The position numbers and the translations under genes were made by a program. Below are positions 15,760 to 20,338 of a stretch of DNA of 20,338 nucleotides, one piece after another. A model generated the notes under the pieces. That model ran no database searches. It had not been told where the DNA came from and was given only the letters and a program-made list of their open reading frames with translations. The DNA is from Aduncisulcus paluster (taxonomy: Eukaryota; Fornicata), in assembly GCA_024181965.1 (NCBI GenBank), contig BQXS01012409.1, positions 1-20,338 of the forward strand, written 5' to 3'. Position 1 is the first letter of the stretch. Each line of letters opens with the position of its first letter.

Positions 15760-18700
15760 TTATAGTGAAAAGCCAATGATTCGTTTCAATACAACTTCAG
15801 TCTCTGAATTATCATTTTGCTTAATTGTGAAACACGCATTAACTCTTTTAGTAACATAAAAAGGCTGAGAAAAGAATGTATGTTTCTGATTGTTTGCGTA
15901 CTCGCTTTGAGTAAGATCAATAGTGGCTCCATCACTCGACAGATCTTCAACTTTTGTTTCATTTTCGCTATATAATCTACCATTTGATACACATCCTGAA
16001 TCATTTTCACAGCCTTGAGTTATCAAAATGACTGAGAAGGCTGTGAAATTTTCTTCAGACGACAATTCAGCACATACTTGCATTTCACTGTTAGGTGTAC
16101 TTGATAAAACAATACATCCAGAACCTTCAGCCAAAGTATCACTAACAAACAGAAGCCCCCCATCAAGATAATTCGGATTTGAGTTGAATATATCACTGGA
16201 AGGATGGAAAATCAAAGGATCAATAAGTTCTTCATTCAATAACTCACTTTGAGTGTCAATTATTGATGATAAACTTGTATCCAAAGAAGTTAAGCATGCG
16301 GTGTCATCAAAATCATAGTCAGAAATACCATTACTGTTATAATAAAATGTTCTCACTTCATTGTTACTTGAGTTAATGCCAGCAAAAACAATGGACCACA
16401 AATCACCTACAATGGCACTGGATATATACGCATCCGTGGGATTAGATATCATAATATTCTTGAAATCAACACCGGGATTTCCAATATTCTCAAGAGTTGA
16501 GAATGTTATATAATTAGACGACTCGTATTCTGCACTGGAATTACCATTGACAACAGAAATATACACATTTGAATCGTTGTTATAAAATGTAACAATGGCC
16601 TCTTTGTGAGAAATGGAGCATGTGATATCAATGGGGTATTTAATTCCAAACTCAAGGTCAGAGTATATTAAAGAATATGACAATGAGGTTGATTCTATAT
16701 TAGAAGTTCCATCGTCTTCGTCTTCATTTCCATCAGAACCATCATCAAACTCAGTCTCATCATCCACAAAAGAATAAAGAACAATATAACCATCGGTAGC
16801 AGCTAATAGAAGGACAATGGAATCTCCAGTGGGGTTATAAATGTGAGAAGAATCAATAGCATTGAGCTCTGCAACAGTAGTATCAGTGTTAAGGGGGATT
16901 GTGATTGTTCCAACATGTTGCCAAGATCTGTCTCCAACGCATTCAGTTGTTTGAGGACTGAAACAAATTCTTCTGCGGTAAATAGTAATGTCAGTGCCAT
17001 CAGAAGGAGCAAAGAATATCATAGTGAACCTTGATGTAAGCAACATGGACACTGTCGACATGGATAAATCAGAATATGGCATATCTGAGGGTAATATTGA
17101 TCCATGAGTTACCAATATGGAGTATAATGTTGTACTTGAATCAACAGGAATAAAGGATTCCAACACAGAAGAACTTTTTACAGTTGAACATGACCCAAAT
17201 AACTCAATCTGAAGTGGAGTCCAAGCAGATATAGTCACAGAATGGATTGAATGAACAATACAATCGGAATCGTTAGCAGCATACAAGGAATGCACTCTCC
17301 CATTGTCATCAAGTTGGATATCAAGAAGATGCATAATGTCACTCTCAGACACCAAAAGACCTTGAGTTAAAGGCATGAATAGAGGAGCATATAGGATATA
17401 AGAATATGTACCATCTGATTCAGAAGAAGATGATTGATTACTATATCTACTAACGGCTATCTTCATTCCAGCAGAATTTAACATGGTTATCGGGGCACGA
17501 AGACTGGCCCTATCATTGTCGGGCAATGTTTGATCGATATCTAGAGCGCTGGAGGAAGAAGATGTGATTAGATCGAGTGTTGGTAGAGGAAAAGGTGTAA
17601 TATCATAGCCACCTACAACATTAGAGGAGAACAGGACAACCTGAGTCGGCATTGAATCAGTGGAAGTCAGAATACCATTAGTAGAGTCAAATTCAACCAT
17701 TATATTCGTGAGGACAAGGTCAGAGTCATAATAAGACATAGGAATCTTTCCGACAGAAGAGCTATCGGGTATAATTCCACCAAGAGAGAGATAAACACAT
17801 TCATAAGTGACCTGGTCTGTTCCAATAGTACAGGATTCAATGAGAACCCGTAAGGTAGAGATGTGAAGAGATGAATCATCGTACCAAGAAGAACCATCGT
17901 CATAGCCACAAATAGATGTTGAGGACAGTGAAGAAATACCGAATAGATCACGCTGTTGTTGTTCAAGACAAGCATAATATAGTAAATTCTTGGAATTTGC
18001 ATCGAGAGAGGAGAGACTGTCGGGAATCGAGATAGAAACTTCCCCTGAAGAATCAAATGAAACGATACGACCTACAGCATGTTTGGGGATGGCACTGGTC
18101 TGTGTTTGGGTTGTATCGGAACCAGAAACGATAAAAATCCCACTGTCAGAGTCAGGGTTATCGCTGGAGGCCTCAGAAGTGTTGAAAAGATTATCTCTTT
18201 TTAGATATGTGCTATCATGGTGATGAACGCCGTCAACATCATTCAAATCGGTATTTCCAGTGAGTTGAGAGAAAGAAATGTCATTGAGATGGGTTAAATC
18301 TGTGAAATCGACATCATCATCAGCGGGGGCCAAATCAACCAATTTGGAGTGATTTAGAAGAATAGAGGACGGGATATGAGTGTCAGAATCACTTGAAAGT
18401 AAAGAATAAGTTGTAGAATCTGTTTCAGGAGCATCAGATGAGACGAAACTCTTGGACATTATGGAAAGAACGTCATTATCCGAATCTTTAAGATAAACAA
18501 GACCATGGCTCTCAATTACATTATTATCCGGATCCAGCAAATTTGTAAGTGGGAAGGATCCATAATTTTCACCATCTTGTCGACGTTCAAGAACGATATT
18601 ACCAAAATTATCTTCTGGAACATATTCTTGATTATTATGGGTATGTAAAGTGTCACAAATCTCATCTGAACCGGAAGATTTAGTTGATATAGAGCCTCCT

Positions 18701-18975
18701 GATGAACTAGTAAGGGCATCGAACTGAGATGAAGTTAAATGAAACAGATCTGTTTCACCTTCATTAATTTCACTGTGAGTAAGAATTTCCTTTCCAACAT
18801 AGATTGTTTCAGTTACTTCATTGTATGTTGTCGGAACAGGAAGCTTTTTAAATGTTATTAAGATCAAAATGGAAAAAACTATGGCAACCAGAAAGCAAAC
18901 GCCAGCTATTGAATCGATAATAATAATAGAAACCTTTAAAGATTTTAATTTTCCATCAGATTTTGATGAAGCCAT
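15760..18975 (-). CDS. Large single-pass membrane protein with phage-tail-fibre-like motifs
   Basis: 1071 residues from the ATG at 18975 (MASSKSDGK). The frame also has an upstream ATG at 19158 adding 61 residues, but those include no usual signal and would make the start overlap that of the opposite gene. Residues 15-42 form one strong hydrophobic helix after a short Lys-rich N-terminus, suggesting a type II signal anchor. The remaining roughly 1,030 residues are acidic and rich in Ser, Thr and Asp, with many N-x-S/T sites and predicted beta character. Two stretches resemble bacteriophage tail-fibre or collar sequence: ETDLFHLTSSQFDALT (74-89) and a region ending in LNDVDGVHHHDSTYL (about 244-258), the latter like the HxHDxxY motif. 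The rest (for example AATDGYIVLYSF) could be a beta-propeller or sandwich, but I recognise no family. Role unknown; surface exposure or adhesion is inference. Confidence 0.65.
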   Translation of the reverse strand: MASSKSDGKLKSLKVSIIIIDSIAGVCFLVAIVFSILILITFKKLPVPTTYNEVTETIYVGKEILTHSEINEGETDLFHLTSSQFDALTSSSGGSISTKSSGSDEICDTLHTHNNQEYVPEDNFGNIVLERRQDGENYGSFPLTNLLDPDNNVIESHGLVYLKDSDNDVLSIMSKSFVSSDAPETDSTTYSLLSSDSDTHIPSSILLNHSKLVDLAPADDDVDFTDLTHLNDISFSQLTGNTDLNDVDGVHHHDSTYLKRDNLFNTSEASSDNPDSDSGIFIVSGSDTTQTQTSAIPKHAVGRIVSFDSSGEVSISIPDSLSSLDANSKNLLYYACLEQQQRDLFGISSLSSTSICGYDDGSSWYDDSSLHISTLRVLIESCTIGTDQVTYECVYLSLGGIIPDSSSVGKIPMSYYDSDLVLTNIMVEFDSTNGILTSTDSMPTQVVLFSSNVVGGYDITPFPLPTLDLITSSSSSALDIDQTLPDNDRASLRAPITMLNSAGMKIAVSRYSNQSSSSESDGTYSYILYAPLFMPLTQGLLVSESDIMHLLDIQLDDNGRVHSLYAANDSDCIVHSIHSVTISAWTPLQIELFGSCSTVKSSSVLESFIPVDSSTTLYSILVTHGSILPSDMPYSDLSMSTVSMLLTSRFTMIFFAPSDGTDITIYRRRICFSPQTTECVGDRSWQHVGTITIPLNTDTTVAELNAIDSSHIYNPTGDSIVLLLAATDGYIVLYSFVDDETEFDDGSDGNEDEDDGTSNIESTSLSYSLIYSDLEFGIKYPIDITCSISHKEAIVTFYNNDSNVYISVVNGNSSAEYESSNYITFSTLENIGNPGVDFKNIMISNPTDAYISSAIVGDLWSIVFAGINSSNNEVRTFYYNSNGISDYDFDDTACLTSLDTSLSSIIDTQSELLNEELIDPLIFHPSSDIFNSNPNYLDGGLLFVSDTLAEGSGCIVLSSTPNSEMQVCAELSSEENFTAFSVILITQGCENDSGCVSNGRLYSENETKVEDLSSDGATIDLTQSEYANNQKHTFFSQPFYVTKRVNACFTIKQNDNSETEVVLKRIIGFSL

Positions 18976-19156
18976 GTTAATTGTGATCAAGACCAAAGTT
19001 TTCTGTGGCCAGTCCAGATACCAAATTATATACCCAATATTAAATTTAACACAAGTATTGAAACCGTAAAAGAATGTTCCATATCTTTTAATTCCCCGGA
19101 ATTTCTTGTTGAGGTCTGGAGTTTCAAATTCTATCTTTTTTTCGCTGAAAGAAAGC

Positions 19157-20338
19157 ATGTATGAAAAAAATTATTTTATTACATTATATGTTTTGAATGA
19201 AAAAAAAGTCGGGTGGGTAGAGGCCGAACAAATTGCTACATCTTTGCCCCCAGCTCATCGGCCTCACCAGACGCTTCACTTTTTTTGTAATGCAGCCAAT
19301 CAACCTTTATTATCAACAATAGATATGATTTGTGGAAATTCAATAGTTTTTACGGCCGGTCCAAGCTTTTCCTTCAGTTTTATGAATTCAACTGCTATTG
19401 CCATTGTTGACAGGCACGGGAGTTATGTTTGTGATTTTGAAGATAAATCCGAAGCTCAGAGTGCATATAAATATATGATGACCTTCAATAAGAGTTTTGT
19501 AAGTTCACCTCCTCCTTCTCCTCCATCCGCAGAGCTAAAATCAACTGTTTCTGTCGATAAAAGTGTTCCTGGAGTCGAAACTGCCATTGAAAGTCAACCT
19601 ACTCATTCTCAGGAACCTCAAATGACCATAACATCTGCCACAACTGATACTGAAACCCCTTTGGACATAATTCCAAGTGGTGGTACGGAAATCACTCCAA
19701 GTGGTGCAGAAATCCCTCAAATTGACACTGAAAAGGAAAGAAATGACGATCAAATCCACGAAGAACATGTTGAAGTGGTTGATCCTGCTGAACAAAAACG
19801 TCTTGCGAAGATTGCGCAAGCTGAAGAGAAGAAACGGAAGAAAGAAGAAGAGAAAAGGAAAAAAGAGGAAGAAAAACGCAAGAAAGAAGAGGCAAAACGT
19901 CATGCTGCTGAAAACAAACGTCGTAAAGCCCGTGGACTCCCAACTCTCTCAGAAGAGGAAGAAGAAGAAGAAGGAAAAGCTCAATATGCTGAACAAGAAC
20001 AATACAACAATACAACAGGTGTTGACACTGGACTATCCAAGATATCTGATGTCCGTGCTGACGATTTTTCTGGTCCCATGTATGTTGACTATCAAGATGA
20101 ATCTAGTCAAGAACATGAACCTGCATATACTGCTCTCACGGCTGCTGCTTTAAAACGGATTAATAGCGGAGAGATTAAAGCTTTGTCATTGGATGATAGA
20201 CGTGGTGATCCTGATTCTATTCCTCCTCCTCTTCCTCCTTCCGCTTCTTCACATGGTGGTATGTCTCAGATATCCCATCGTTTAGGTTCTCTAAGAACAC
20301 ATGGAACCAGTCATGAATCACGTATTTCTACTGGAGCC
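19157..20338 (+). CDS. EVH1-like, coiled-coil, proline-rich protein (5' part, cut by right edge)
   Basis: Open for all 394 codons from the ATG at 19157 to the window end, with no stop. Residues 1-115 resemble an EVH1/WH1 fold: LYVLNEKKVGWVEAEQI near the start, HQTLHFFCNAANQPLL, and IAIVDRHGSYVCDFEDKSEAQSAYKYMMTF, which parallels the VYGLNFxSKEEAxxFxxAM end of Ena/VASP-type EVH1 domains. Next are a Pro/Ser segment (SPPPSPPS, 117-124), a Thr/Ser/Glu linker, a strongly charged helix (about 210-265, repeated EEKRKKEE), a Glu run and a second proline stretch (IPPPLPPS). EVH1 domains bind proline-rich ligands and often guide actin assembly; that function is inferred and the domain call is tentative. 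A highly basic frame on the same strand at 19677-20153 is a shadow of this gene. Divergent from the large membrane protein. Confidence 0.6.
   Translation, partial: MYEKNYFITLYVLNEKKVGWVEAEQIATSLPPAHRPHQTLHFFCNAANQPLLSTIDMICGNSIVFTAGPSFSFSFMNSTAIAIVDRHGSYVCDFEDKSEAQSAYKYMMTFNKSFVSSPPPSPPSAELKSTVSVDKSVPGVETAIESQPTHSQEPQMTITSATTDTETPLDIIPSGGTEITPSGAEIPQIDTEKERNDDQIHEEHVEVVDPAEQKRLAKIAQAEEKKRKKEEEKRKKEEEKRKKEEAKRHAAENKRRKARGLPTLSEEEEEEEGKAQYAEQEQYNNTTGVDTGLSKISDVRADDFSGPMYVDYQDESSQEHEPAYTALTAAALKRINSGEIKALSLDDRRGDPDSIPPPLPPSASSHGGMSQISHRLGSLRTHGTSHESRISTGA

Noticed and set aside
19677-20153. Very basic 158-codon frame on the plus strand
   Set aside because: It is an out-of-frame reading of the EVH1-like gene, whose own frame is open from 19157 to the window edge and has sensible domains.
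1-20338. CRISPR arrays, tRNA or rRNA genes
   Set aside because: No regularly spaced repeats and no tRNA- or rRNA-like conserved stretches were found on either strand by eye; a tRNA scan was not possible.

Overview
This is a eukaryotic, protist-like window. It has long intronless-looking genes on both strands, AT-rich spacers, the standard stop codons, a receptor-kinase family with leucine-rich repeats, and a LINE-type reverse transcriptase fragment. I see no introns, tRNA or rRNA. The mix of LRR/EGF/kinase receptors, large Ser/Thr/Asp-rich membrane proteins and compact gene spacing would suit a free-living fornicate metamonad (Aduncisulcus- or Carpediemonas-like). That lineage call is inference, not demonstrated.

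Layout, left to right. The 3' two-thirds of a receptor-like kinase gene enters from the left edge (+, to 1955). It is followed by the orphan core of a non-LTR reverse transcriptase (about 2318-3677, +). Next comes a roughly 0.58 kb repeat (3779-4357) whose inverted twin lies at 15058-15616; each copy carries the same small Cys/His-containing reading frame. Between the twins are an SLC35F6-like drug/metabolite-superfamily transporter (-, 4954-6120), a secreted cysteine-containing protein of unknown role (-, 6437-7267) and a plant-NCL-like cation/Ca2+ exchanger (+, 7834-9282). A second, full-length copy of the receptor kinase (-, 9879-14924) completes this stretch; its reading frame changes twice. 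To the right of the second repeat are a very large single-pass membrane protein with phage-tail-fibre-like motifs (-, 15760-18975) and, diverging from it, the 5' part of an EVH1-like, proline-rich, coiled-coil protein that runs off the right edge (+, from 19157).

The dominant structural signal is inverted duplication. The two kinase copies face each other, and so do the two 0.58 kb repeats. The kinase copies are nearly identical over long stretches but contain a sharply different patch within the kinase domain. The frame difference between them sits in a GAA-rich tract joining the kinase to its C-terminal helical domain. I found no operon-like pathway. The shared theme is the cell surface and membrane: two receptor kinases, two transporters, one secreted protein and one large membrane-anchored ectodomain.
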